A stretch of 64,000 bases of DNA from JBJMLO01 sp045805265. Its GTDB lineage: Bacteria > Actinomycetota > UBA4738 > JACQTL01. Shown one piece after another: positions 1 through 6,340 of the stretch. The DNA lies in NCBI GenBank assembly GCA_045805265.1, contig JBJMLO010000007.1, positions 1 to 64,000 on the forward strand, written 5' to 3'. Position 1 is the stretch's first letter. Each line of letters starts with the position of its first letter. The notes under the pieces are model-generated. The model made no database searches. It was given only the letters and a program-made list of their open reading frames with translations, and was not told the DNA's origin. The position numbers and the translations under genes are program-made.

Positions 1-144
1 GGCACGCCGGGCCTGGCGCCGGCTCAGTCCGGTCAGGGCGCTGAGCTGGTCCAACAGCCTCCCCTTCTCCCTCTTCGATGCCTTTCGATACCGCGTGGCC
101 ATCTCCGCGGTGACCGCTCTTCTCGCCTCCATCGACAGGCCCAC
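1..144 (-). mobile_element. transposase N-terminus, cut by the window edge
   Basis: Reading leftward, a GTG (144) or ATG (132) opens a frame that runs off the window without a stop. The visible residues include MATRYRKASKREKGRLLDQL followed by a helix ending in SRRQARRA. This is the helix-turn-helix opening typical of integrase-core (DDE) transposases of the IS481/ISNCY-like type; the catalytic part would lie outside. Tandem 35-bp repeats just upstream look like the transposase-binding end of the same element. The family is recognised from pattern only; the exact IS family is not certain. Confidence 0.6.
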
Positions 145-190
145 GAACCGACCCCTTCCCCTGGTCTGCGGCAGGGGAAGGAGAGGTCAC

Positions 191-254
191 TTTCGCGGCC
201 ATGAACTCGTGAGGCAACGAATCGCTTTCGCGGCCATTTCGGGTGAGTCAACTC
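191..254. repeat. tandem 35-bp imperfect repeats at an IS end
   Basis: TTTCGCGGCCAT occurs at 191-202 and again at 226-237, exactly 35 bases apart, and each copy is followed by a GTGAGNCAAC word. Two spaced copies next to a transposase start are what is expected of transposase-binding sites at an IS terminus. This is seen directly; the role is inferred. Confidence 0.55.
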
Positions 255-298
255 GGGCTCTAGACGGGCCGTAGGGGAAGGGGGACTATCTCCCCGTG

Positions 299-451
299 AT
301 GGGGGGGCCATCCTTGGTCGGGCGAGACCGCGAGATGTTCGCGGTCCGCGAGCTGATCGATCATGTCGCCGGGACGGCGCGCGCGTTCGTGAGGCGTTGG
401 GATGTCGGTAGCCCGGTCGAGTCGGCCGAATTCGGGGTCGATCAAGGGTAG
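299..451 (+). pseudogene. N-terminal remnant of an AAA/LuxR-type ATPase regulator
   Basis: A 50-codon frame from ATG 299 begins MGGPSLVGRDREMFAVREL and continues IDHVAG. This matches the sentence that precedes the Walker A loop in large MalT/LuxR-type or BTAD regulators (xxLVGRxxExxxLxxLLxxAxxG). The sequence then diverges and stops, with no P-loop, so most of the protein is missing. The remnant lies right next to the IS end, which may have caused the truncation. Family assignment rests on about 20 residues. Confidence 0.4.
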
Positions 452-781
452 GGGGAAAGAACGAGCAGCGCAGCATCCGGCCCTGTGGACGACACCTAGC
501 GCCGGAGGCTGCGCTCATATCAGGCGACCGTCGGCCCGTCTCGTGATAGCGGCACTCTTCGAAACACCTCGTGCTAGCACTCGACGAACAGGGACCGACA
601 AAGAGGTAGACCGCCTCCGAGCCGGGCTCTCGTTTGTGCCCCCGGGAGGAGTCGGACCGGCGGAGCGCACGATCGCGTTGGAAGCGCGTCTCCGCATTCC
701 GGGGATCTCGCGCGTTCGTCGATGAGGATCCTCGAGAAATCGAGGCCTCGAGTCGATGCGAATGCGTGCCAGATCCCGCGC
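452..781. other. gene-free stretch with a tRNA-like 3' fragment
   Basis: I see no convincing gene here. Read on the minus strand, 657-636 gives GTCCGACTCCTCCCGGGGGC followed by AC, which resembles the T-arm and acceptor end of an actinobacterial tRNA, and a CTTCCAA loop with CGCG arms lies upstream of it. The T-stem and acceptor partners do not pair, so it is not a working tRNA. It could be a decayed tRNA or an old attachment-site copy. Confidence 0.35.
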
Positions 782-1180
782 TCAGGCGGGTGCGAGCGCC
801 TCGATGGTCTTCGCCTCGGCAGCGCTGCCGAGGCGAACGTCGTAGGCGCACAGCGCCCCGAGGTCCCCGCCGAGGGAGAGCGCCGTCGCGAGATGGATGG
901 CATCGAGGGTCCTGAGCTCGGGCCGCTCCAGTGCGGCCGCCCTCTGCACCACATCCTCGTCGAGGTCGACGAGGGCGATCCTCGAAAGGACGGTCCGCGC
1001 CCTCCGGACCGCTCCGCCGCCGATCCGTCTCGCCACCCGCTCCACCTCGATGCGAGCCACCACGCTCGACACCCGCTCGGGCCATGACTTGAGGAGCTCT
1101 CGAAGCGCCTTCGTCTCCGCTTCGGGGACGACGAGCTTCACGATGGCCGAGGAGTCGAGGTACAGGACCTTCCCGACCAT
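782..1180 (-). CDS. PIN-domain ribonuclease toxin (VapC-like)
   Basis: A 132-residue PIN-domain protein, expected to be the RNase toxin of a type II toxin-antitoxin pair. The usual acidic metal-binding residues are visible: D9 in YLDSSA, E45 in ARIEVER, D93 in TLDAIHLATA and D114 in AYDVRL. Length is normal for VapC. It begins 3 bases after the stop of the Phd-type antitoxin gene, so the two are co-transcribed, antitoxin first. Catalytic residues look intact, so the toxin is probably active. Confidence 0.88.
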   Translation of the reverse strand: MVGKVLYLDSSAIVKLVVPEAETKALRELLKSWPERVSSVVARIEVERVARRIGGGAVRRARTVLSRIALVDLDEDVVQRAAALERPELRTLDAIHLATALSLGGDLGALCAYDVRLGSAAEAKTIEALAPA

Positions 1181-1183
1181 GCG

Positions 1184-1462
1184 TTACGTGCGGTCTTCGC
1201 GGAGCTCCCGGAGGGCATCGGTGCCCTTGGTGGAGACCGGTCCCTTGGGCGGGGCGAGGTCCAGAAGGTCGCCCTCCGGAGGTGTCGCCCGCCCCGACGC
1301 CACCAGCTTCCGGAGGGCCGAGCCCGACTCATCGACTGGACCGAGCATCGCAACGGCTTTGCCGCGCTCGGTCACCTCGAGCCGTTCGCCACGGGCGACC
1401 CGGCGTAGGTACCGGGAGAGGTTCTGGCGCAGCTCTCGAACCCCCACTCGATCGATAGCCAT
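1184..1462 (-). CDS. Phd/YefM-family antitoxin
   Basis: A 92-residue antitoxin partner of the PIN toxin that follows. The N-terminus VGVRELRQNLSRYLRRVARG continues with ERLEVTERGKAVA, the classic Phd/YefM dimer and DNA-binding fold; the C-terminus is polar and should be the toxin-neutralising segment. I chose ATG 1462, because upstream codons would extend into AT-rich, non-coding-looking sequence. An 8-bp palindrome directly before the start is a likely operator for autoregulation, which is known for this family. Confidence 0.85.
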   Translation of the reverse strand: MAIDRVGVRELRQNLSRYLRRVARGERLEVTERGKAVAMLGPVDESGSALRKLVASGRATPPEGDLLDLAPPKGPVSTKGTDALRELREDRT

Positions 1463-1470
1463 GTGTACAC
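1463..1470. promoter_or_regulatory. palindrome GTGTACAC, likely antitoxin operator
   Basis: A perfect 8-bp palindrome abuts the antitoxin start codon. Phd-type antitoxins bind palindromes of this kind (GTGTACAC-like) at their own promoter. The position is seen; the function is inferred. Confidence 0.5.
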
Positions 1471-1515
1471 AGACCGTAGCATCCTTGGCCAAACTTTGGT
1501 AACGACTTACTTGGC

Positions 1516-1794
1516 TCACCCGGTCGTCTGGCGTGTCCCGGAAGGCACGTTCTGACGGTCACGCCAGCGGCTCCGCAGGAGGAGGTAGGTGGCGACCCCT
1601 AGGACAACAGCCGCCAATCCAAAGGTCAGGGCCTCTGACCGGGCGTTGTGACAGTTGATCGTCAGAACAGGGTCGCCGCCCATGTGGCGACACGCTCCAA
1701 ACAAGTAGTGGATGGCGTCGCCCACGGCTACCACCGAGCAGCCCAAGGCTGCCAAGATCGTGAGTACAGCCGCAGCGAGCTTGGTGTACCTCAT
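1516..1794 (-). CDS. small two-helix membrane protein
   Basis: A 92-residue protein of unknown function. Residues about 5-30 form one hydrophobic helix (LAAAVLTILAALGCSVVAVG) and about 57-76 a second (LTFGLAAVVLGVATYLLL), with a loop of roughly 25 residues between them carrying two cysteines (GACRHMGG and NCHN) that could form a disulfide if outside. The tail is basic and polar. It is the last gene of a four-gene row of tiny proteins on the minus strand, 14 bases after the previous stop. No family recognised. Confidence 0.6.
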   Translation of the reverse strand: MRYTKLAAAVLTILAALGCSVVAVGDAIHYLFGACRHMGGDPVLTINCHNARSEALTFGLAAVVLGVATYLLLRSRWRDRQNVPSGTRQTTG

Positions 1795-1808
1795 GCCTTG
1801 GTCATGGA

Positions 1809-2006
1809 TCAGTGGAATAGCGAGATGAGCCAAGCTGCAGCGATGCTGAACAGTGTCACCGCGAGCACGGCCAGGAGGAGCCAGAAGAAAGCGGTGTGAC
1901 CCTTCCAGCGGATTCGGGACTCCGCCCCCAACTGACGGATCCACCGAACGATCCAGTCGTCGCGGTCGTCCTGAGGAGGGAGGTCGCGGGGCTTCGGTTT
2001 GTCCAT
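1809..2006 (-). CDS. small C-terminally anchored membrane protein
   Basis: A 65-residue protein: a highly charged N-terminus (MDKPKPRDLPPQDDRDDW) with a WIVRWIRQLGAESRIRWKG segment, then one hydrophobic helix at about 41-63 (FFWLLLAVLAVTLFSIAAAW) reaching the C-terminus. This is the layout of a tail-anchored protein with a cytosolic N-terminus. It starts 3 bases after the stop of the upstream 38-residue gene. No family recognised. Confidence 0.6.
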   Translation of the reverse strand: MDKPKPRDLPPQDDRDDWIVRWIRQLGAESRIRWKGHTAFFWLLLAVLAVTLFSIAAAWLISLFH

Positions 2007-2009
2007 CGG

Positions 2010-2126
2010 TCAGGAAGCTGGATCGGCCGTTCGTGGTTTCCGAACCCTCCGAACGAGCCATATCACCGCACCGGCCAAGACCCAGCCGACAGCGGACCCA
2101 GAGAGAAGAAAAAGGAGGGCTCTCAA
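2010..2126 (-). CDS. 38-residue single-helix membrane peptide
   Basis: A very small gene starting with TTG that overlaps the upstream stop codon as TTGA. The peptide is one hydrophobic helix (LRALLFLLSGSAVGWVLAGA then VIWLV) followed by a basic tail RRVRKPR. Translational coupling with the gene before it and a 3-base gap to the gene after it argue that it is real despite its size. A role as a small membrane subunit or regulator is only a guess. Confidence 0.5.
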   Translation of the reverse strand: MRALLFLLSGSAVGWVLAGAVIWLVRRVRKPRTADPAS

Positions 2127-2290
2127 GAGCGAGTCCGTTTCTTACGGCGAGACTCAGCCTCTTGGACTTCGCGCTTGGGGAGGCGGACGAGTTTGCGGGT
2201 CAGTTCATGGAAGCGGTCGTACTCGGAGTCAGGGCGCTGACCGTTGCTAGACGGCTCGCCCTCCGGGGGTCCTTCCTTCGGCCCTGGCAC
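2123..2290 (-). CDS. small charged protein, first gene of the tiny-protein operon
   Basis: A 55-residue protein from a GTG start. The first 20 residues are proline- and glycine-rich; the rest is a charged helix, with YDRFHELTRKLVRLPKREVQ then EAESRRKKRTRS at the C-terminus. The YDxFxxLxxKLxxVPKxE pattern is familiar from small uncharacterised actinobacterial proteins that sit near phage or toxin genes; I know no function for them. It leads the four-gene row that ends at 1516. Confidence 0.55.
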   Translation of the reverse strand: MPGPKEGPPEGEPSSNGQRPDSEYDRFHELTRKLVRLPKREVQEAESRRKKRTRS

Positions 2291-2705
2291 GCCCTGTATC
2301 TATCACGTTAGCCAGTCGCAGAGCTCGTCCTCGCTCCACTTGCCATCCTTCGGGAGAGCATCGAGGCCGCCGTGAGGATGGGCGGGTACGACGACAGCGT
2401 GGCTGGCTCCTCCTTGTCTTCGGGCCGCGGCGTGGAGGCGCTGGTTGTAGCTTCTTCCGCTCGATCCGGCACGGTCTGAGTCTGGGCAGCGTTCACGGGG
2501 ATGAGCATCATGTTTGGGCCGCTCATGTCAAACAGTCCCGCCTGACTCGCAGACTCTCGAAGCCGCGCCAACTTTTGCCCCCCCACTCTTTGGCAGGGGG
2601 TCCAGAAACCCGACCGGCGGGTTGGCAGGTCCGGGGAGGCGCCGGCGGGACTGGAACAATCCCGCGCCTCATGCTCTTCACGTTCCAGTCCGTAGCGGTT
2701 GGGCA
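2291..2705. other. gene-free stretch with hairpins
   Basis: No convincing gene. AACCCG and CGGGTT at 2607-2623 form a 6-bp stem with a 5-base loop inside a GGCAGG-flanked block, and a long inverted repeat lies at 2648-2691. The codon pattern in all frames is poor. It separates the tiny-protein operon from a decayed antitoxin gene. Confidence 0.5.
2648..2691. repeat. 10-bp inverted repeat upstream of the decayed antitoxin
   Basis: GGACTGGAAC (2648-2657) and GTTCCAGTCC (2682-2691) are perfect reverse complements separated by 24 bases, ending 14 bases before ATG 2706. Antitoxin promoters often carry such paired half-sites, so an operator is the simplest reading; a hairpin is possible. Confidence 0.5.
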
Positions 2706-2861
2706 ATGGTCGAGACGATCAGTCTGAAGACGCCTTCCGTCTACTCGACGAGCTCGCCCCGGGCTCGACGACGGGGGAAGGGGTACCAGACGCTGGTCAA
2801 GGAGTTCGTGTCTGAGCGACGCTACGAGGAAGAAGAGCGCGAGGGGATTGTCGGCAAGTAG
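2706..2861 (+). pseudogene. CopG/BrnA-type antitoxin, frameshifted
   Basis: The C-terminus KGYQTLVKEFVSERRYEEEE followed by REGI is a very recognisable end of CopG/BrnA-like ribbon-helix-helix antitoxins, and the start MVETISLK also fits. Between them the frame reads as nonsense (TPSVYSTSSPRARRR), whereas the neighbouring frame gives FRLLDELAPGSTTGEG, the expected middle of this family. Two compensating small indels, near 2724 and near 2776, would explain this. No toxin gene is next to it, so it is probably a degraded solitary antitoxin. Confidence 0.5.
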
Positions 2862-3059
2862 ACGCGGACCGGTCCGCCTGCTCAGTGCGGTATCGAGGAT
2901 CTCGAAGAGGAATTCGACGACCGCAGGCGGGTCGCCTGACCGGCGAGCGGCCTGTGGGATCCGCCCGATCGCGTGCGGACCCAATCCGCTTGTTCGCCGA
3001 CCTCGCGGAGGACGCCGGCCCGAGCGGCTGGCCGCAGCCCTTGCCACGATCGAGCCAGG

Positions 3060-3629
3060 TCAGCGCGGCGTCGAGGCGTCCGGCACGAACAGCCCTCCGT
3101 GCCCGGGAACGATCCGCCCGGCGAGCTCGAGCACGCGCCCCCGGTGCCGGTGCAGGAGGGCAGGGTCGGGGGCGTACGGGTCCTCGGCGGGCCCTTCGGC
3201 CGTCCACCACAGGTGGGTGAACGCGACCACGCCGTCCGCCGTTCGCGCCAGCGTCGTGATGTCCTGCGGTGTGTGTCCCGGCGTCTCGATGAGCGTCACG
3301 TCCTCGGACACGGCGAACCCCTCGGCGGGCCTGGAGATCCATCGGTCATCCTGATATGTGGCCCAGTGATCGTGGATGCGAGCGTTCGGGAACAGTGCCG
3401 CGTTGACCGTGTGATCCGGATGGTGGTGCGAGAGCACGACGTCGGTCACCCGCTCCGGGTCGACGCCCAGTGCCCTCAGGGGATCGAGGATGGCCGACCG
3501 CGTCGCGACGAACCCGGGATCCACCACGATGAGCGCCTCGCGGTCGCGGATCAGACTCACCGTGGAGCCGACACGTTGCGGTGCCTCGTCTCGGATGTAG
3601 CCCTCCGCCAATACGTGGATCGACGCCAT
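3060..3629 (-). CDS. MBL-fold metallo-hydrolase
   Basis: A 189-residue metallo-beta-lactamase-fold hydrolase. The zinc-binding core HHHPDHT lies near residue 92, the second-ligand region IETPGHTPQD near 136, and a late histidine in GRIVPGHGG near 177, which is the usual short MBL order (MBLAC1/glyoxalase II-like). Substrate unknown. ATG 3629 is preceded by AGGAGG at a good distance. It is the second gene after the hexapeptide protein (17-base gap), suggesting one transcript. Confidence 0.85.
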   Translation of the reverse strand: MASIHVLAEGYIRDEAPQRVGSTVSLIRDREALIVVDPGFVATRSAILDPLRALGVDPERVTDVVLSHHHPDHTVNAALFPNARIHDHWATYQDDRWISRPAEGFAVSEDVTLIETPGHTPQDITTLARTADGVVAFTHLWWTAEGPAEDPYAPDPALLHRHRGRVLELAGRIVPGHGGLFVPDASTPR

Positions 3630-3646
3630 CTCGCCTCCTGCCGCCA

Positions 3647-4258
3647 CTAGGTCACCGGTTCGTCGTGCCACCCGTGGACCTCCTGCAGCAGGGACGACAT
3701 CACCTGCTCGTGGAGCGCTGCCTGGTCTTCGTCTGCGGCTCCGAACGCCGCGTCGAAGAAGTCGATGCCGGCGACCGCCTCCCGGGCCTGCTCCACGTCG
3801 GGAGTGCTGAGGAATCCGTCCTGGACCGGCACCGCGAGGTGGCGAATCCCCACTCGTGCGCGATCGGGAAGCACGGTGGTCGCGTGGACGATCGCCCCCG
3901 CCCCGATCCGCACGTGATCGCCCACCACCGCGCCCTGGAGCAGGATCGCGCCCGTGGCCACGTAGCAGTTGGCTCCGACCTCGCATCCCGTGAGGACGCA
4001 CTGCGGGGAGACGAGCGTCCGCGGCCCGATCCGGACGGGGAACGGCGGCCGGCCGAGTCCTCCCACGGAGCGCACCACGGCTCCGGCGAACAGCACGGCC
4101 TCCTCCGCGATCTCGATGAGCGGGCCGCCGCTCTCGATGGTGACCCCATGGTCCACGTATGCCCGCGCGCCGACCTGCACGTTGCCGACGATATGGGCGG
4201 ACGAAGCGATGCTCGCGCTCACATGAACGCGTGGTCCGACGCCGTTCCTCTCGATCAT
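3647..4258 (-). CDS. hexapeptide-repeat (left-handed beta-helix) protein, gamma-CA/acyltransferase-like
   Basis: A 203-residue protein with repeated hexapeptides (for example VHVSASIASSAHIVGNVQVG, then IGPRTLVSPQCVL and VGDHVRIGAGAIVHATTVLP), the signature of trimeric left-handed beta-helices such as gamma-class carbonic anhydrases, PaaY and O-acetyltransferases. The clean histidine triad of active gamma-carbonic anhydrases is not evident, so the activity is open. The C-terminal 50 residues are helical and acidic. It precedes the MBL hydrolase gene. I take ATG 4258, preceded by a purine-rich GGAAGG. Confidence 0.75.
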   Translation of the reverse strand: MIERNGVGPRVHVSASIASSAHIVGNVQVGARAYVDHGVTIESGGPLIEIAEEAVLFAGAVVRSVGGLGRPPFPVRIGPRTLVSPQCVLTGCEVGANCYVATGAILLQGAVVGDHVRIGAGAIVHATTVLPDRARVGIRHLAVPVQDGFLSTPDVEQAREAVAGIDFFDAAFGAADEDQAALHEQVMSSLLQEVHGWHDEPVT

Positions 4259-4576
4259 CACCTTCCTGCTCCTCGGTCCGTTCCTCGTCATCCTTTCGCT
4301 CGGGCCCCTCGCTCGTGGGCGGCCTCGGCGACGCCCCTCATCCGGAGATCTCCCCAGCTCGAGCAGCATGGCTGCCCTCCTTCGTACGGACATACCCAAC
4401 TTGCCGGGAGCCGAGGCGGACTGACTCAGCGGCAGATCATCAGACCCCGGGCGAGCCGGGAATCGATCGCCCGGTTGGTTACTCAGAGCTCTGTCGGCCG
4501 AGTGGAGTCGATGGAGTCGAGGACGACGCGCGCACGGCCTCCTCGCGCGTCGGTTCACGCGTCGGTTCACCGTCGG
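4259..4576. other. gene-free stretch
   Basis: I see no supported gene. The right part carries short direct repeats (GGAGTCGATGGAGTCGA around 4504) leading into the 12-bp tandem repeats, and it may hold the worn N-terminal part of the SCP2-domain pseudogene that follows. Confidence 0.4.
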
Positions 4577-4581
4577 TTCCC
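4547..4581. repeat. 12-bp tandem repeat, about three copies
   Basis: GCGTCGGTTCAC is repeated at 4547-4558 and 4559-4570, with a third, shorter copy CGTCGGTTCCC to 4581. It lies at the edge of the decayed SCP2-domain gene. Confidence 0.7.
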
Positions 4582-4879
4582 GCGAGCCTCGAGTTGCGCG
4601 CGGGAAGGCGCGAGGTTCGTTTCGGCGATCTGCCCCTGGTCGTCGCCGTAAGTCGCCGTAAGCGGAGGGCGGGTCTCGTCCCCCGACACGGCGCCATCCG
4701 AGCCTCACGTGACGCTGGAGGCCGCTCACGAGGTGTTCGCCGAGCTGCTCATGGGCTCGGTCGGCATCGATGCGGCCATCGCGTCCGGCCGGGTGCGGGT
4801 CGAGGGCCGGAAACGGGATGCCCGCCGGTTCTTCGAGATCTTCCGTCTCCCATCCCGAGACGAGGTGTCGGCCGGCTGA
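4577..4879 (+). pseudogene. C-terminal part of an SCP2-like regulator, broken by a 10-bp duplication
   Basis: Two frames join into one sensible domain: ASLELRAGRREVRFGDLPLV, then, after a frame change, PHVTLEAAHEVFAELLMGSV followed by GIDAAIASGRVRVEG and FFEIFRLPS, ending at TGA 4877. This is the SCP2 sterol-carrier-like tail found at the end of HxlR-type winged-helix regulators and alkyl-sulfatases (xVTLxxxxxxxxxLLxGxxxxxxAxxxGRVRVEG). GTCGCCGTAA is duplicated in tandem at 4642-4661, and removing one copy restores a single frame. The DNA-binding part is missing, so this is a dead remnant. Confidence 0.6.
4642..4661. repeat. 10-bp tandem duplication causing a frameshift
   Basis: GTCGCCGTAA occurs twice in direct succession. 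The first copy places a TAA in the reading frame of the SCP2-like sequence; deleting one copy repairs it. Confidence 0.75.
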
Positions 4880-4892
4880 CTCGAGCCGGCCG

Positions 4893-6263
4893 CTAGGGTC
4901 GCCGCGGCGGCCTGGGGCCCGTGTATCCCTCCCAGGGGTCGTAGTCGACCTCCAGCGGTTCCTGCTCCGGGCGGCGGTCCCCGGGGACGTGCTCCAGGTT
5001 CAGCCGGATCCGCCACCAGGTGGTGCTGCGGCCGCGCATCGAGTCGACCAGGACGTCGGCCGGCTCCAGGAACTCCACCACGTCGGCGTGGCGCTCCTTC
5101 CACCGGTCGAGGCCCGCGTTCGCCTCCGCCTGTGTCGCTGCCCGGGCCACCTCGACGAGCGGCTTGCTGGTCCGCCGGCGGCCGGTCGGGCCGGCCGACT
5201 TCCCGGGCGCGGGCGGCGGCACGAACCCCTCGCGGGTCCGGTCGGACTCGCCGCCCGCGCGGCGCTTCGAGGGCTGGACCCTGCGGGGCTCTCCGGGCTG
5301 CTTGGGGAACTGGGGCGGCCACGGCGCGTCCCCGAACCCCGCGCGTTCGTGTTCCTCGGACAGCTCCAACAGCGCCTCGAGCGACCCGGCCGACCCGTCG
5401 ATCCCGGCCCACGGGTCCCCGATCGACGCGAACCGCCCGGGGACCGTCGCCACCGTGAACTCGGCGGGATCGCACCCGGGCACCTCGTCCCAGGCCAGCG
5501 TGGCCGACACCCGGGCATCCGGCACGGGCCGCACCGAGAACGCCGACGCCACGGTCCGGTCCTTCGCGTTCTGGTTGTAGTCGAGGAACACGCCGTGGCG
5601 CTCCTCCTTCCACCACTTGCTGGTCGCGAGGTCGGGAGCCCGCCGCTCGACCTCCCTGGCCACGGCCAGCGCCGCCCGGCGGACCTCCGGGAACGTCCAC
5701 CGCGGCTCCACGCGGGCGTACACGTGGAACCCCCGCGAGCCCGACGTCTTCGGCCAGGCCACCAGGCCGAAGTCCTCCATCACCTCCCGGGCCACCAGGG
5801 CGACGTCGAGGATCTGCGGCCACTCGATGCCCGGCACGGGGTCGAGGTCGACCCGCAGCTCGTCGGGATGGTCGAGGTCGTCCGCGCGCACCGGGTGGGG
5901 GTTGAGGTCGATGCACCCGAGGTTGACTACCCACGCCAGCTGGGCCGCGGTGCGCACCACGACCTCGTGCGCCGTCCGTCCCGAAGGGAACGCGAGCTCG
6001 ACCGTCTCGATCCACGGCGGCCTCGACTCCGGCGCACGCTTCTGGAAGAAGAACTCACCCTCGGCGCCGTGCACGTACCGCTTCAGGGCCATGGGCCGCC
6101 CGTCCACGCCCCGCAGCGCGCCGTCGGCCACGGCCACGTAGTACCGCACCAGGTCGAGCTTCGTGTGGCCCGCCTGGGGGAAGAACACCTTGTCCGGATT
6201 GGTGACGGTCACCTCGACGCCGTCGAGCTCGAGGACCTCCTCCTTCCTCCCGGCCATCCGCAC
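4893..6263 (-). CDS. ligD: LigD-type DNA polymerase/primase domain protein
   Basis: A 456-residue stand-alone polymerase of the archaeo-eukaryotic primase type found in LigD, which fills or extends ends during Ku-dependent non-homologous end joining. Catalytic acids D139 and D141 sit in RVDLDPVPG, the nucleotide-binding SGSRGFHVYARV follows at about 174-184, and a third Asp is in VFLDYNQNAKDRT (D228). The C-terminal 150 residues are a charged, proline-rich linker and a short conserved block. No ligase, phosphoesterase or Ku gene is adjacent. GTG 6263 and ATG 6257 are both possible starts. Confidence 0.88.
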   Translation of the reverse strand: MRMAGRKEEVLELDGVEVTVTNPDKVFFPQAGHTKLDLVRYYVAVADGALRGVDGRPMALKRYVHGAEGEFFFQKRAPESRPPWIETVELAFPSGRTAHEVVVRTAAQLAWVVNLGCIDLNPHPVRADDLDHPDELRVDLDPVPGIEWPQILDVALVAREVMEDFGLVAWPKTSGSRGFHVYARVEPRWTFPEVRRAALAVAREVERRAPDLATSKWWKEERHGVFLDYNQNAKDRTVASAFSVRPVPDARVSATLAWDEVPGCDPAEFTVATVPGRFASIGDPWAGIDGSAGSLEALLELSEEHERAGFGDAPWPPQFPKQPGEPRRVQPSKRRAGGESDRTREGFVPPPAPGKSAGPTGRRRTSKPLVEVARAATQAEANAGLDRWKERHADVVEFLEPADVLVDSMRGRSTTWWRIRLNLEHVPGDRRPEQEPLEVDYDPWEGYTGPRPPRRP

Positions 6264-6340
6264 ACGATCTCAGACCGCCCGGCGGTCCACCCCGAAAGGC
6301 GCGTACCGCGAGCCGTTCGACGATGTCGGATCGAACGCGC

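Noticed and set aside
636..712. A tRNA gene on the minus strand
   Set aside because: The T-arm-like end and a 7-base anticodon-type loop are there, but T-stem and acceptor stem do not pair.
33..1085. A 350-codon minus-strand open frame over the left end
   Set aside because: It runs across the IS end, the non-coding gap and the PIN toxin gene, is rich in Arg/Gly/Ser and has no domain; an antisense shadow of high-GC sequence.
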